Source: Halostagnicola sp. A-GB9-2 (GTDB taxonomy: Archaea > Halobacteriota > Halobacteria > Halobacteriales > Natrialbaceae). From it: a stretch of 64,000 bases of DNA. The translations under genes were made by a program, and so were the position numbers. The stretch is taken from the NCBI RefSeq assembly GCF_030068615.1, contig NZ_JASJOC010000003.1, positions 1 through 64,000 on the forward strand, in the 5' to 3' direction. Under the pieces are notes generated by a model. That model had not been told where the DNA came from. It saw only the letters and a list, made by a program, of their open reading frames with translations, and did no database searches. Positions 25,541 to 34,161 of the stretch are shown piece by piece. Every line of letters starts with the position of its first letter. Within the stretch, counting starts at the first letter, position 1.

Positions 25541-25900
25541 ATGACTAACTGGCGTGCCGTCATCATCGGATTCGGACTCACGATCGTCGTCTCGATCGTC
25601 GGACTCGCGATCCCCGGAATCGGGCAACTCGCCGCCGGCCTCATCGGCGGGTTCGTCGCCGGCTTCATCGCGGGCGGCGGCCTCCTCCGCGGTGGCTGGC
25701 ACGGCCTGCTCGCAGGGGCGCTCGGCGGCATACTCGCCGGCCTGTTCGTTGGGATCATCGTAGCGCTCACCGGACTCACGTTGGGCCCGATCGGCGGCTT
25801 GCTCGGCGTCGGCGTCTTCGTCTTCGCGGCCTTGCTCGCGATGATCATGGCTCTCGAGAGCGCGCTGGCTGGTGCACTCGGTGGACTGCTCAACGCCTGA
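25541..25900 (+). CDS. DUF5518 membrane protein
   Basis: A 119-residue, very hydrophobic, Gly/Ala/Leu-rich protein with about four membrane segments and glycine-zipper-like repeats such as GGFVAGFIAGGG. It matches the haloarchaeal DUF5518 family as I recall it, function unknown. The start MTNWRAVIIGFG is preceded by an A+T-poor spacer with no clear ribosome site. A run of six T residues follows the stop. Confidence 0.75.
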   Translation: MTNWRAVIIGFGLTIVVSIVGLAIPGIGQLAAGLIGGFVAGFIAGGGLLRGGWHGLLAGALGGILAGLFVGIIVALTGLTLGPIGGLLGVGVFVFAALLAMIMALESALAGALGGLLNA

Positions 25901-25904
25901 ATCG

Positions 25905-25910
25905 TTTTTT
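25905..25910 (+). terminator. T-run terminator after the DUF5518 gene
   Basis: Six T residues lie 5 bp after the stop codon at 25900, between two convergent genes. Archaeal intrinsic termination relies on such T tracts without requiring a hairpin. Confidence 0.4.
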
Positions 25911-25926
25911 GCTCATCCGTCGGATT

Positions 25927-26274
25927 TCAGCCCTCGGCCATCTCTCGACAGCTCTCAACACACTTTGGAAGGATCTCTGCACAGGCTTGGCAGTGATCGT
26001 GATCATGCTGTTCGCACTCTTCGGCGCACGCTTCACAGACATCGGCACAGATCGACGCCAGATCGCGGTGATAGCCCGAATTGCGAGCCATAAACCGCGC
26101 GTGAAGCGTCGTCAGATCCGCCACGTCTCGGCAGAGTCGGATACAGCGTGCCATCTCCTCTCCCTCGCCCGCACAGGCGTCCGCACACCATTCACAGACC
26201 TGGGCGGCTTCGAGGCAGTTGTCGATACACTCCTGCATATGCTCGTCCGCATGCTCGAGTTGCTCGAGTGCCAT
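25927..26274 (-). CDS. Cysteine-rich four-helix copper-storage-like protein (Csp/DUF326)
   Basis: A 115-residue soluble protein with 15 cysteines, mostly spaced CxxC or CxxxC along predicted helices (positions 16, 20, 27, 30, 34, 44, 48, 76, 80, 83, 87, 95, 98, 105, 109). This is the pattern of four-helix copper-storage proteins, which line a helical bundle with thiols to hold many Cu(I) ions. A HDHDH segment near 90-94 could add ligands. No signal peptide, so cytosolic. Divergent from a membrane protein gene 168 bp away. Confidence 0.85.
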   Translation of the reverse strand: MALEQLEHADEHMQECIDNCLEAAQVCEWCADACAGEGEEMARCIRLCRDVADLTTLHARFMARNSGYHRDLASICADVCEACAEECEQHDHDHCQACAEILPKCVESCREMAEG

Positions 26275-26414
26275 CGTGCACACTCGACGCGGGGATTGGG
26301 TATCAAGCTGGCACGGGCGAATGCAAGTCGTGACGAACACACGTGTGACTGAAAAATACGATCTACCGAACAATAAATAAACTCTGAATGTGTGTGACAC
26401 TATTTAACAATGTG

Positions 26415-26420
26415 TTTATA
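26415..26420 (+). promoter_or_regulatory. Box A of the 26443 membrane-protein gene
   Basis: TTTATA is centred about 25 bp before the ATG at 26443. In haloarchaea that spacing places the transcript start at or near the ATG, so the mRNA is probably leaderless. This supports the start MVVTDHLRTS. Confidence 0.55.
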
Positions 26421-26442
26421 TTGCCGTCAACATTCATTGATA

Positions 26443-27027
26443 ATGGTCGTTACTGATCATTTACGAACGTCGATCGTCGTGGGCGCGTTAGCAGGCGCAG
26501 CGGCGTGGATACTGGGTTATCTCGTTACCTACGCTGGTGTGATCGGCGACATTCGGGCGGACGAGCAAGCCGAATTACTCGAGTTAGCGGCCGAAGAGTC
26601 CATCGAGTTCGAAATGGTCGGCCTGTTGTTCTACAACGCACACAACGTCGCCGCCGAGGTGCCACAGTACAGCGTCTTCCAAGCGCTCGAACGGAGTCAC
26701 AACTTCGTCCTCGCGGATGGTGGAAGCTCCCTCTTCCTGTATCTCGTCCCGGTGCTCGTCTTGCTCCTCGCCGGCGGAGCGGTCGCGTCGTACACCGTTT
26801 CGGATCTCGAGGTGTCGACCGACGCCGCACTCGCCGGAGGGATGGTCGTCCTCGGCTATTTTCCGCTCGTCGTCATCGGACTGTTCGTTTTCAGTATCGA
26901 CCTGGGAGACGGTGCGATGCGTCCCGAACCGCTCTTTGCGACTGCGCTCGCCGGACTGGCGTATCCGCTCGTATTTGGATCGATCGGTGGTGTACTCGCA
27001 GGTTTTGCTTCGAGCAGATCCGAGTAA
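26443..27027 (+). CDS. Haloarchaeal membrane protein with four or five spans
   Basis: A 194-residue membrane protein. Hydrophobic segments lie near residues 9-30, 95-112, 125-150 and 165-190; between the first and second is an extracytoplasmic stretch of about 60 residues rich in Glu. I do not recognise a characterised family. It is divergent from the copper-storage-like gene. The leaderless-type promoter fixes the start. Whether it is a transporter is unknown. Confidence 0.7.
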   Translation: MVVTDHLRTSIVVGALAGAAAWILGYLVTYAGVIGDIRADEQAELLELAAEESIEFEMVGLLFYNAHNVAAEVPQYSVFQALERSHNFVLADGGSSLFLYLVPVLVLLLAGGAVASYTVSDLEVSTDAALAGGMVVLGYFPLVVIGLFVFSIDLGDGAMRPEPLFATALAGLAYPLVFGSIGGVLAGFASSRSE

Positions 27028-27713
27028 AACCCGTTCTGGACGCCGGTCGGAGCGGTACTGTCGGAAAGCAGTGGGAGAGTTCGTGAGACTGGTCAGCTGA
27101 ACGGGCTCAAAAGCCCAGCGATAGGACTCACACCGTTTTGTAAGCAGTGATCGTGTACTGTATCGATCGGCTCGTGAGTTGGGCGGCGCGTCTCGATGTA
27201 CTCTCTTCGTTCTTGAACGGAATCGTACCCAACCCGGTGAGATCACTCCGTCCAGTAACTAGCTCGGCTGGCAGGGCGTTCGAATTCGAATTTCAGAAAC
27301 TGTCGCCGGTTAGACTACCCTCTCGACATCTCTCGGTTTCGCCGCCTCGAGGGTCGGAGTCTTACGCGGAACGGACTTGATGTCAGACTCAAACTCGCCG
27401 ATCGAGATTCACTAACCAGTACAGCATCACCGACTGTGATCGCGGAGGGTTCCGTATTCACAAACTCGAGACGAGTGTGATTCACTAATCTCGTCCGCGG
27501 GGCTTAGGCCCGAAACGTGCTGGCACAAAAACATGAGTATCCTTCCATTCCAGAAACTAATATAATGATTATTCTAACTGTTGTTGAACTCACAACTGGA
27601 GGACTATTGTACTGTATGTGAACTTTGAACAATATCTCCGTTTAATACTATAATCTCACAATGAATTTCTCGTCTTCGAAGTTGGCAGATCGCCACCGAA
27701 GACAAGTGATCAA
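27028..27713. other. 686-bp intergenic region
   Basis: No frame looks like a gene. The right part (27530-27710) is strongly A+T-rich relative to the window and may be a promoter or a remnant of foreign DNA. I found no repeat shared with the rest of the window. Confidence 0.4.
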
Positions 27714-28262
27714 ATGTCACGAATAAAACAATCCCAGGTACTTGCACTGCTGTTTGCTATCCTTATGATTACGTCGGCTGCGTTCGCCGGCGTCGGTTCG
27801 ATCGTAGGGGCAAGCAATCAGGCCGACGATGGCGACGAGGTTGACGAGATCAACGCGATCGTCGAAGACATCAACGAGGAACTCGAGAACGTCGACGACG
27901 TCGAAACGATCGACGAGATCGAAGATGGTACCGCTGACGACGTCCAAGACGACATCTTCACGCAGGTCGTCGCCGAAATCAACACCCAGTCACAGGAACT
28001 CCTCGGCGAAGATATCGCCGACGATGTCGATACGCCCGAAGAAGCGCGTGAAGAAGCTAAAGACATCGAGGATGAGTACGGCGCTGCCGCTCAAGAAGCG
28101 GTTGACGCACTGAACGACGCCGCAGACAGTGTCGAGGAAATCCAGGAACTCGTTGACCAAGTCGACGACGACAGCGACGAAACTGATGACGACGCTGACG
28201 AAGATGACAGCGACGAGGCCGACGAGGACCCTGACGAGACCGATGAATCCGTAGAGTGCTGA
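27714..28262 (+). CDS. Sec-exported acidic protein, paralogue A
   Basis: A 182-residue secreted protein. A Sec-type signal peptide ends AFA (residues 23-25). The mature protein is very acidic, with helix-forming segments such as DDIFTQVVAEINTQSQELLG and TPEEAREEAKDIEDEYG, then an Asp/Glu-only tail of about 30 residues. The final residue is the only cysteine (DESVEC). The central part is nearly identical to the protein at 28980. Family not recognised. Confidence 0.75.
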   Translation: MSRIKQSQVLALLFAILMITSAAFAGVGSIVGASNQADDGDEVDEINAIVEDINEELENVDDVETIDEIEDGTADDVQDDIFTQVVAEINTQSQELLGEDIADDVDTPEEAREEAKDIEDEYGAAAQEAVDALNDAADSVEEIQELVDQVDDDSDETDDDADEDDSDEADEDPDETDESVEC

Positions 28263-28737
28263 GCCCGACAGCACGAATCGCTCCTTCCAATCAGAATGGA
28301 TTTTTTATACCTATCCGTCTCCGGTAATTGGATGCGATAGTTCCCATACGAAGTAACGTCCCAGTCGAAGTGACGAAAAACGCTATTCGGTTTCTCGAGG
28401 TCTGCAATGAACCCTGCCGCCGTTTCGATCTTGATTCCGTAGCGGGAGTGCGTCTCGAGTGCCCCCTGCGACGTGTGACGTGTCGAGAGACCTGTCTGCC
28501 GTTCACGTCTTTCTCTCGGACCCACTCCCCGAAGACCCGTCGTTCGCGGACTCATTGCTCGGCCAGTGTTTCCATCCTCCTGCTTCGGCTGTCGCGGTAC
28601 TTGCTCTTGACTCCGGCGTGGGCAGAGCCCGATCAAGTGGTGAGTAACGCATCGAATAGTCGACCCAGCAGGCCCGTCTGCGAGAATCGTTCGTCGGCGT
28701 CGGTGCCGGACGACCACGGCACTCGATATCTCGAGGT
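28263..28737. other. Intergenic region between two acidic paralogues
   Basis: It holds a T run at 28301-28306 that may end the upstream gene, and no convincing reading frame. The palindromic element copy 2 follows directly. Confidence 0.4.
28301..28306 (+). terminator. T-run terminator after paralogue A
   Basis: Six T residues lie 39 bp after the stop codon at 28262. This is a plausible archaeal T-tract terminator, weaker than one directly behind a stop. Confidence 0.35.
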
Positions 28738-28815
28738 ATACTGTCGGCTGTACGTCGTTCAAAATTCTCGTCGCTCGGGGGTGCGAGAATCTTCACATAG
28801 TTACAGCTGACGTAT
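28738..28815. repeat. 78-bp palindromic element, copy 2
   Basis: It aligns along its length with the element at 21500-21578: both share GTCGTTCAA, the inner AATTCTCG/CGAGAATC-type pair, and CTTCACATAGTTACAG. Here the outer arms are imperfect (ATACTGTCGGCTGTA and TTACAGCTGACGTAT), so this copy has decayed. It lies between the two acidic paralogue genes. Confidence 0.8.
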
Positions 28816-28979
28816 ATCCATCCGGTACCGCACCTGTCGCCTGTCCGCTCAATGCGCTTTCCCGCTCGCTTTCTCGGTTCAAACTGCGACCGCTCGAGCG
28901 GCGTCCGAACCGTTTCGGATATTCATGGCATATAATGTCTCTATAGTAAATACCGGTAAAGGCATGCTGATAGTTGTCG
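28816..28979. promoter_or_regulatory. Upstream region of paralogue B
   Basis: It holds TAGTAAATA at 28944-28952, a possible box A about 30 bp before the ATG at 28980. The rest shows nothing distinctive. Confidence 0.3.
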
Positions 28980-29618
28980 ATGAACAATAGTTATATTTCA
29001 CGTCGAACATTCGTCAAACTATCCGGCCCGGTTGCCGTGATCGGACTGAGTGGATGTGTCGACGATACCAGCCAAGATGATGAAGAGGAGGACGAACCAG
29101 CCGAAGACGATGACGACGCCGATACCGGAGCGCCCGAAGCGGATCCGATCGACGACTCGGTTAACGGTGTCGACGAGACGGTCGAGGAGGTCAACAACGG
29201 TCCACTCGCCGATACGAACGAGAACGTCGAGGCCATCAACGCTGAACTCGAGAACGTCGACGATATCGAGGGAGTCGACGAAGTAGCGGCCGAAACCGCT
29301 GACGATGCCCAAGACGAAGCGGACCGACTTGCGGACGAAGTCGATAGACTCCAAGATGACATCTTCGCCCAGGTCGTCGCCGAAATCAACGCCCAGTCGG
29401 AGGAACTCCTCGGTCAGGACATCGCCGCAGAGGTTAGTACTCCCGACGAGGCTCGGGAAGAAGCCGAAGAGATCGACGACGAGTTCGGCGACGCGGCCGA
29501 GGAAGCGGTCGACGCGCTGAACGACGCTGCGGACAACGTCGAGGAAAATCAAGCGTTCCTGAACGGTGCCGCTGATGCGCTGGCGGATATCGACGAGGAC
29601 GAAGAAGATGACCAGTAA
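28980..29618 (+). CDS. Tat-exported acidic lipoprotein, paralogue B
   Basis: A 212-residue protein starting MNNSYISRRTFVKLSG, a Tat motif, followed by a lipobox LSGC with Cys26 as the lipid site. An Asp/Glu-rich tether leads to helical segments that match paralogue A almost residue for residue (DDIFAQVVAEINAQSEELLG, EEAVDALNDAAD). B carries an extra 60-residue helical segment in the middle. The two probably arose by duplication and then acquired different export signals. Function unknown. Confidence 0.75.
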   Translation: MNNSYISRRTFVKLSGPVAVIGLSGCVDDTSQDDEEEDEPAEDDDDADTGAPEADPIDDSVNGVDETVEEVNNGPLADTNENVEAINAELENVDDIEGVDEVAAETADDAQDEADRLADEVDRLQDDIFAQVVAEINAQSEELLGQDIAAEVSTPDEAREEAEEIDDEFGDAAEEAVDALNDAADNVEENQAFLNGAADALADIDEDEEDDQ

Positions 29619-29714
29619 CGATACTTGCGTCGAGTGATAGCGGAAACGAACGACGGCTCGCACTCGAGCAGTCCGCGCCTCCGCGCCCGTTGGTCCGTCA
29701 CTGATCGCCCGCTT

Positions 29715-30245
29715 TCAGTCCCTCTCCTCGGGTTTCTCTCCGGGGATGTGGTCTTTGTGGACGATTCCCCGTTTCGCATCGTCCTCCGCGACCGCTTCAC
29801 AACGGGAGATCAACGTCCGAACCCGCTCGATGTTTCCCGAGAATTCAAACTCATCGCTCTCGTGTTCAGCTCTCGCCGTACAGTACTGTAGATACAGTTT
29901 CGCCCGCCAGTCGGAATCGAGCGGCCACCACACGGCCGCCGGTTCGTTACCCATCTGGCTCTCCCACGTCTCGACTAGCTCGTGCATGAACGCCGCGAAA
30001 TCCGCTTCCGTTTGCTGGATCTGTAACTCGTCGTTCAGCACTCGAGAAAGGAACGTCGACTGTTCGATCGCAGTTGCAGTCGCAGTTTCGTTCTCGAGGA
30101 GCGCTCGCAGTGCGTTCAGGTCGTCTCGAGAGATCGCTACGGCACACGCGACGCTATAGGTCTCCGTAGGAAAATGCTCATATTCCGGAATGGGGAGCTG
30201 CGCCGTCGTCTCGGCCGCGCCCCGGTTGTCTCCAAACAATCCCAT
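29715..30245 (-). CDS. Conserved hypothetical acidic protein
   Basis: A 176-residue soluble protein beginning MGLFGDNRGAAETTAQ. It is mostly helical, with tryptophans at about 94, 106, 107 and 113 in the stretch ETWESQMGN through AVWWPLDSDWRAKLY. No signal peptide, membrane segment or known motif. I do not recognise a family. It is convergent with paralogue B, about 96 bp apart. Confidence 0.65.
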   Translation of the reverse strand: MGLFGDNRGAAETTAQLPIPEYEHFPTETYSVACAVAISRDDLNALRALLENETATATAIEQSTFLSRVLNDELQIQQTEADFAAFMHELVETWESQMGNEPAAVWWPLDSDWRAKLYLQYCTARAEHESDEFEFSGNIERVRTLISRCEAVAEDDAKRGIVHKDHIPGEKPEERD

Positions 30246-30471
30246 AACAGTTCCTCTGAGCCATCTGGGATGAGTTTTGTGGTGATTCCTATAACATAAC
30301 GGTACAAAAACACTGAATTTATTACAGTCATGATACAGGATACTATTGGTCGTCGATCATCTTTGGACCGATCAGAGATGGAGCTGATCCGTTGTCGCCG
30401 AATCAGAGGGCATTTGCGGGATCAGATCGCTTCGATCGCACTTCGAACCTGCGCTCTGCAGGTGTTCGCCC

Positions 30472-30756
30472 CTATCGCCGCGCCTCGAGTTCCTCCTCGA
30501 GTTCCTCGAGGCTCATATCCTTCATCGAGAGCAACACCAGCAGGTGATAGACGATATCGGCGGCTTCGTATGCAATCTCGTCGTGGTCGTCGTCTTTGGC
30601 GGCCAGAATCAGTTCCGTCGACTCCTCGCCGAGTTTCTCCAGGACGGCGTTTTCCCCCTTCTCGTGTGTGAACAGCGAGGCGGTGTAGGAATCTTCGGGT
30701 AGCGTTTCCTTGCGGTCTTCGATAACGGCGAACAACTCCTCGAGTGTCTCGTCCAT
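30472..30756 (-). CDS. hisE: Phosphoribosyl-ATP pyrophosphohydrolase
   Basis: A 94-residue HisE enzyme, which converts phosphoribosyl-ATP to phosphoribosyl-AMP in the second step of histidine biosynthesis. The nucleotide-binding GEESTELILAAKDDD and EAADIVYHLLVLLS segments are typical of the MazG-like fold, with acidic residues for Mg2+. Here it is a stand-alone gene, directly following the DUF151 gene with no gap. The other his genes are not in the window. Confidence 0.93.
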   Translation of the reverse strand: MDETLEELFAVIEDRKETLPEDSYTASLFTHEKGENAVLEKLGEESTELILAAKDDDHDEIAYEAADIVYHLLVLLSMKDMSLEELEEELEARR

Positions 30757-31224
30757 TTATAATTCACCGGGAACGTCACGGATGTCTTCAAGTTCGGCGA
30801 ACTTCTCGCTGTCGTCTCGGCCGTCCTCGAAGACGGCCTCCGTAACCTCGATGGGGACGTTGGTTCGGGCCGCCAAAGCGAGCGAATCGCTCGGACGGGC
30901 GTCGATTACGGTCTCTCCGCGGGGCGTATCGACGTGGATGTCCGCGATGTAGGTTCCACCCTGCCCGTCCGCACGTTCTTCGATTTCGTTGACGACGACT
31001 CGGTCGACCCGTCCGCCGAGTTCCTCCATCACGTCGAGCAGGAGGTCGTGGGTCAATGGCCGACCGATATCTTCGGCCTCGAGGCCTCGAGCGATGCTCG
31101 TCGCCTCGTTGAACCCGATGAATATCGGGACGATATCGTCCTCGCCGTCGATGGAGAGAATCAGGACCGGAACCGGTCCCTGTTGGGTTCCCGCAACGCG
31201 GACCGCGTCGATGGACGCATTCAT
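30757..31224 (-). CDS. Bifunctional nuclease family (DUF151)
   Basis: A 155-residue protein of the DUF151 family, related to plant and bacterial bifunctional nucleases. Characteristic segments are LPIFIG-like VPIFIGFNEATSIA, RPLTHDLLLDVM, and DARPSDSLALAAR. Start MNASIDAVRV, rejecting 15 upstream codons. The stop codon abuts the hisE start, suggesting one transcript, but no functional link with histidine synthesis is known to me. Nuclease activity is inferred from the family. Confidence 0.88.
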   Translation of the reverse strand: MNASIDAVRVAGTQQGPVPVLILSIDGEDDIVPIFIGFNEATSIARGLEAEDIGRPLTHDLLLDVMEELGGRVDRVVVNEIEERADGQGGTYIADIHVDTPRGETVIDARPSDSLALAARTNVPIEVTEAVFEDGRDDSEKFAELEDIRDVPGEL

Positions 31225-31326
31225 AGTTCGACTCATGAAGGCGAAGGGGAAAAGTCTGTACGCCTGCAATGGAGTTTCCCGTTGGAGTCGAACCGGATAC
31301 GACCGCCGTCTCGCCGCCCACCCGCC

Positions 31327-31941
31327 TCACTCGAGCGTCGGCACATCTGCGCCATCGTTCTCGAAGAACGCCAACTCGTGAACGCGACCGTCGGGCGTCA
31401 ACTCGGGATGAAAGGAGGTGCCGACGACCGGCCCGTCGCGCACCGCGACCGGGTTTTCGTCCCACGACGCCAGCACCTCGGCATTGCCGACGTCGTCGAT
31501 GACCGGGGCGCGGATGAACACCGCGGGAAACGGCTCGTCGTCGGCGAGCCCCGTCACCTCGAGTGGCGCTTCGAAGCTGTCTTTTTGCCGTCCGAAGGCG
31601 TTTCGCTCGACGGTCACGTCGATGAGATCCAGCGTCTCCACGCGCTCGTCGCCCGCATCGCTCGAGGCGACGATCAGTCCGGCACAGGTCGCGAACAGCG
31701 GCTTTCCGGCCTCGACGTGCCCGCGAATCTCGTCGGCGATTCCCTCCGAGTGGACGAGCCTCGAGATGGTCGTGGACTCGCCGCCAGGCATCGCGAGCAG
31801 GTCGCAGTCGGGGACGATTCCCGACTCGCGGATTTCACGAACTTCGACCGACTCGCCCTTGGCGTCGCCCGCCCGTTTGATCGCGTCTGCGTGTTCGGAG
31901 ACGTCGCCCTGAACGGCGATGACGCCTGCAACCACTGACAT
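31327..31941 (-). CDS. pdxT: Pyridoxal 5'-phosphate synthase glutaminase subunit
   Basis: A 204-residue class I glutamine amidotransferase. It has GGES near 54, the nucleophile Cys in ATCAGLIVAS, and the His-Glu pair in SFHPEL, so the triad is intact. PdxT frees ammonia from glutamine for PdxS, which builds pyridoxal phosphate. pdxS is not in this window. It lies 102 bp upstream of DUF151 on the same strand. Confidence 0.93.
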   Translation of the reverse strand: MSVVAGVIAVQGDVSEHADAIKRAGDAKGESVEVREIRESGIVPDCDLLAMPGGESTTISRLVHSEGIADEIRGHVEAGKPLFATCAGLIVASSDAGDERVETLDLIDVTVERNAFGRQKDSFEAPLEVTGLADDEPFPAVFIRAPVIDDVGNAEVLASWDENPVAVRDGPVVGTSFHPELTPDGRVHELAFFENDGADVPTLE

Positions 31942-32088
31942 GGCCGACTTAGGTGAACCGCCGACAAAAATCCCGCGTCACGCACCGTGGCTGGTTCGAG
32001 TTGTCCGATACTCCGCGGTACGTGAACTGAACCGTCGGAACGCGTCGCTGTCTCTCGGTTGAGATCGAAGACGAAAACGAGTGCAGCG

Positions 32089-32250
32089 TTATGAGACGAA
32101 CGCGAGCAGCTGGATGAGCACGCCCAGCATGACACCGGTCGCGATGACGGTTTTGGGGTCGATGCGAATCGCGTTCGAGTCTTCGGCGTCGAAGTACCGG
32201 ACAAGTCCGGCACTGGACATCAGTCCGCCTGTGTTCTGTCCTTTATCCAT
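32089..32250 (-). CDS. secG: Preprotein translocase subunit Sec61-beta
   Basis: A 53-residue tail-anchored protein beginning [20 protein letters not shown]. The segments [14 protein letters not shown] and [11 protein letters not shown] are highly conserved in archaeal Sec61-beta, and one membrane span ([14 protein letters not shown]) ends the protein. It is the small subunit of the SecYEG-type translocon. An AGATTTAG box A lies about 27 bp before the ATG (plus-strand 32273-32280), suggesting a leaderless message. Confidence 0.95.
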   Translation of the reverse strand: MDKGQNTGGLMSSAGLVRYFDAEDSNAIRIDPKTVIATGVMLGVLIQLLAFVS

Positions 32251-32389
32251 ACGTCTACATTGGTCCGCCAGGCACTAAATCTTTCGACCGGCCAGACGCG
32301 TTCGTACTCGAGCGGCGTCGGCGATCACGGCAAAGCCACACTGGTGGGAAACTCTTATGCGCGCCGCGCGGGAAGAGCCAATGAACGGT

Positions 32390-32659
32390 ATGACTGTCAC
32401 ACTTAAAGACTTCCACGCAGACTGGTGTGGCCCATGCAAGACTCAGGACCCGATCCTCGACGATCTCGAGGAAGACTGGGAGGGCCGATTCGAAGTCGAG
32501 AAAGTAAACGTCGACGAACAGCAAGACGTCGCAAACGAGTATCAGGTACGTTCGCTCCCGACACTCGTCATTGAAAACGAAGACGAAATCGTCGAGCGGT
32601 TCGTCGGTGTTACACAGCGCGAGGATATCGAGGACGCCCTCGAGTCCGCCGGCGCGTAA
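32390..32659 (+). CDS. Thioredoxin-like protein
   Basis: An 89-residue thioredoxin-fold protein starting MTVTLKDFHADWCGPCK. The CGPC active site (Cys13 and Cys16) and the cis-Pro in RSLPTLVIEN are intact. It reduces disulfides in the cytoplasm. Thioredoxins are usually about 105 residues, so this is a short form. Divergent from Sec61-beta with about 140 bp between. Confidence 0.92.
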   Translation: MTVTLKDFHADWCGPCKTQDPILDDLEEDWEGRFEVEKVNVDEQQDVANEYQVRSLPTLVIENEDEIVERFVGVTQREDIEDALESAGA

Positions 32660-32963
32660 CGAAGCCCAACTCGCCGTTTTCACGAACTCTCTGCCCGATG
32701 AGCTCCCGGTATCTGCTTTCACTCGAGTGTCGTTTCCCGTCCCCGCTCGCGGTAGACGAGAGCGATCGAGACACGCTGATCCCGTACACAGGCGCCTTCT
32801 GGGATGTACTATTTCCCCGACATCGATCAGCGAAAAGGCACTCCGTCGGAGTAATCCGAAGTATCGCTCCGATTTGCTGTACTATTATCTCAGGAATAGA
32901 AGCATGAACCTGCCGGCATTTTCGCCGCGACGCTACCGTAACACGCTGGGGCTGTCGAGACGG
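32660..32963. other. Intergenic region
   Basis: It separates the thioredoxin gene from the convergent F420 oxidoreductase gene. I see no gene or repeat. Frames here lack typical haloarchaeal protein composition. Confidence 0.35.
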
Positions 32964-33629
32964 TTACTTAAATTTGACGCCGACGTCGTGTAACTCCTCG
33001 TTGTGGCGGGCGATGTTGATAACCAGCGGCGTGATGCTTTCGACTTCAGCCGCGTTTGCGAGCGGCCCGGCGTCGAGAACGCGGAGTCCATCGATTTCGC
33101 TCGCCAGCGACGTAACCGTCTGCTTGGCGTTCCCCTCGCCAACGACAAGCGTATCGAGATCGAGGTCGTGATCGAGATTCGAGAGTTCGCCCGCCGCGAG
33201 GTTGTGGAACGCGCCGACGACCGGGGTTTCGTCGGGTGCCCGACTCGCGACGAGTTCGGTGACGCTCCCGGCCGACGGCGGATGGTAGTGCATTCCGTCC
33301 TCGTCGCCTTTCATCCCGACCGCCGGGGTGACGAGGATCGTGTCCTTGTCGAGTTTTGACGCGACGGTCTCGACGGTGTCACCGGCGTAGTACGGCGGCA
33401 CCGACAGGATGACGACGTCCGCTCGATCGGTCGCCATTTCGTTCGTGAATCCCTTTATCGAGGCCTCCACGTCACGACCCTCGAGGAGTTTCTCGTACTC
33501 TTCGACCGAGTCTCGAGCCTTTTCCGGGTCTCGAGAGCCGATCAGGATCTCGTGATCGGTGTCGTGTGCAAAACGCAAGGCAAGCCCTTCGCCGATATCG
33601 CCAGTTCCGCCGAGTAGCGCGATTCGCAT
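32964..33629 (-). CDS. npdG: F420H2:NADP oxidoreductase (NpdG-like)
   Basis: A 221-residue oxidoreductase. It opens with MRIALLGGTGDIGEGLALR, the dinucleotide-binding motif, and keeps IGSRDPEKA and the late GPLANAAEVESITP. Fno/NpdG enzymes move hydride between F420H2 and NADP+. With CofE and the Mer-like gene it is the third F420-linked gene in the window. The start drops seven upstream codons. Confidence 0.88.
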   Translation of the reverse strand: MRIALLGGTGDIGEGLALRFAHDTDHEILIGSRDPEKARDSVEEYEKLLEGRDVEASIKGFTNEMATDRADVVILSVPPYYAGDTVETVASKLDKDTILVTPAVGMKGDEDGMHYHPPSAGSVTELVASRAPDETPVVGAFHNLAAGELSNLDHDLDLDTLVVGEGNAKQTVTSLASEIDGLRVLDAGPLANAAEVESITPLVINIARHNEELHDVGVKFK

Positions 33630-33759
33630 ACCTGCCTCTCGGGGAGGCACTCGAATAAAAGGGTGGGAGGTCGGCCGAACTCGCCGGAATCACGGTCGGA
33701 CCGGCGTTCGAATTCGGTGACCCGACGCATATTTTGGGACGACGGAAAGACTTGTTCGT

Positions 33760-34161
33760 ATGGTACTCTCCGTGTCGGCCCGCACTCGCCGCGTTTTCCT
33801 CGTCGGCTGTTTGGCCTACTTCGGTCTCCAGAGCGTCGCCAATCTGCTGAACCATGGCTCGAGCGTGTGGCTCTGGGCCGGCGGGTACGCCATCGCGTCC
33901 TTTTCGCTCTTCGGGCCGCTCGCGTGGTTCGTTCGCGATCGCATTCCGGCCGAACGACGCGAAGCGCTCAAATATCCGGTATCTGGTGCTATCTTCCTGT
34001 GTTTCGTCCTCGTTTTCGGAGTCGAACTCGCGCTCGGTGGAGTCCTCTTTTTCTTCGATGCGGTCATAGTCGGCGGTCTCGTCGGACTTGTGATCGTACT
34101 TCTCGCCGAGAAGACGGTCGTCCCAGCACGGTTCCGGGCGAACGAAAGCGGAGGATTGTAG
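33760..34161 (+). CDS. Four-span membrane protein of unknown function
   Basis: A 133-residue protein with hydrophobic segments at about 11-28, 34-55, 72-92 and 97-117, and a basic N-terminus. It could be a small transporter subunit or an accessory membrane protein; no motif identifies it. The start MVLSVSARTR is the first in-frame ATG. No neighbour indicates a role. Confidence 0.65.
   Translation: MVLSVSARTRRVFLVGCLAYFGLQSVANLLNHGSSVWLWAGGYAIASFSLFGPLAWFVRDRIPAERREALKYPVSGAIFLCFVLVFGVELALGGVLFFFDAVIVGGLVGLVIVLLAEKTVVPARFRANESGGL

Noticed and set aside
28291-28506. 71-residue minus-strand frame between the acidic paralogues
   Set aside because: Basic, Arg-rich composition unlike haloarchaeal proteins, and no start signal.
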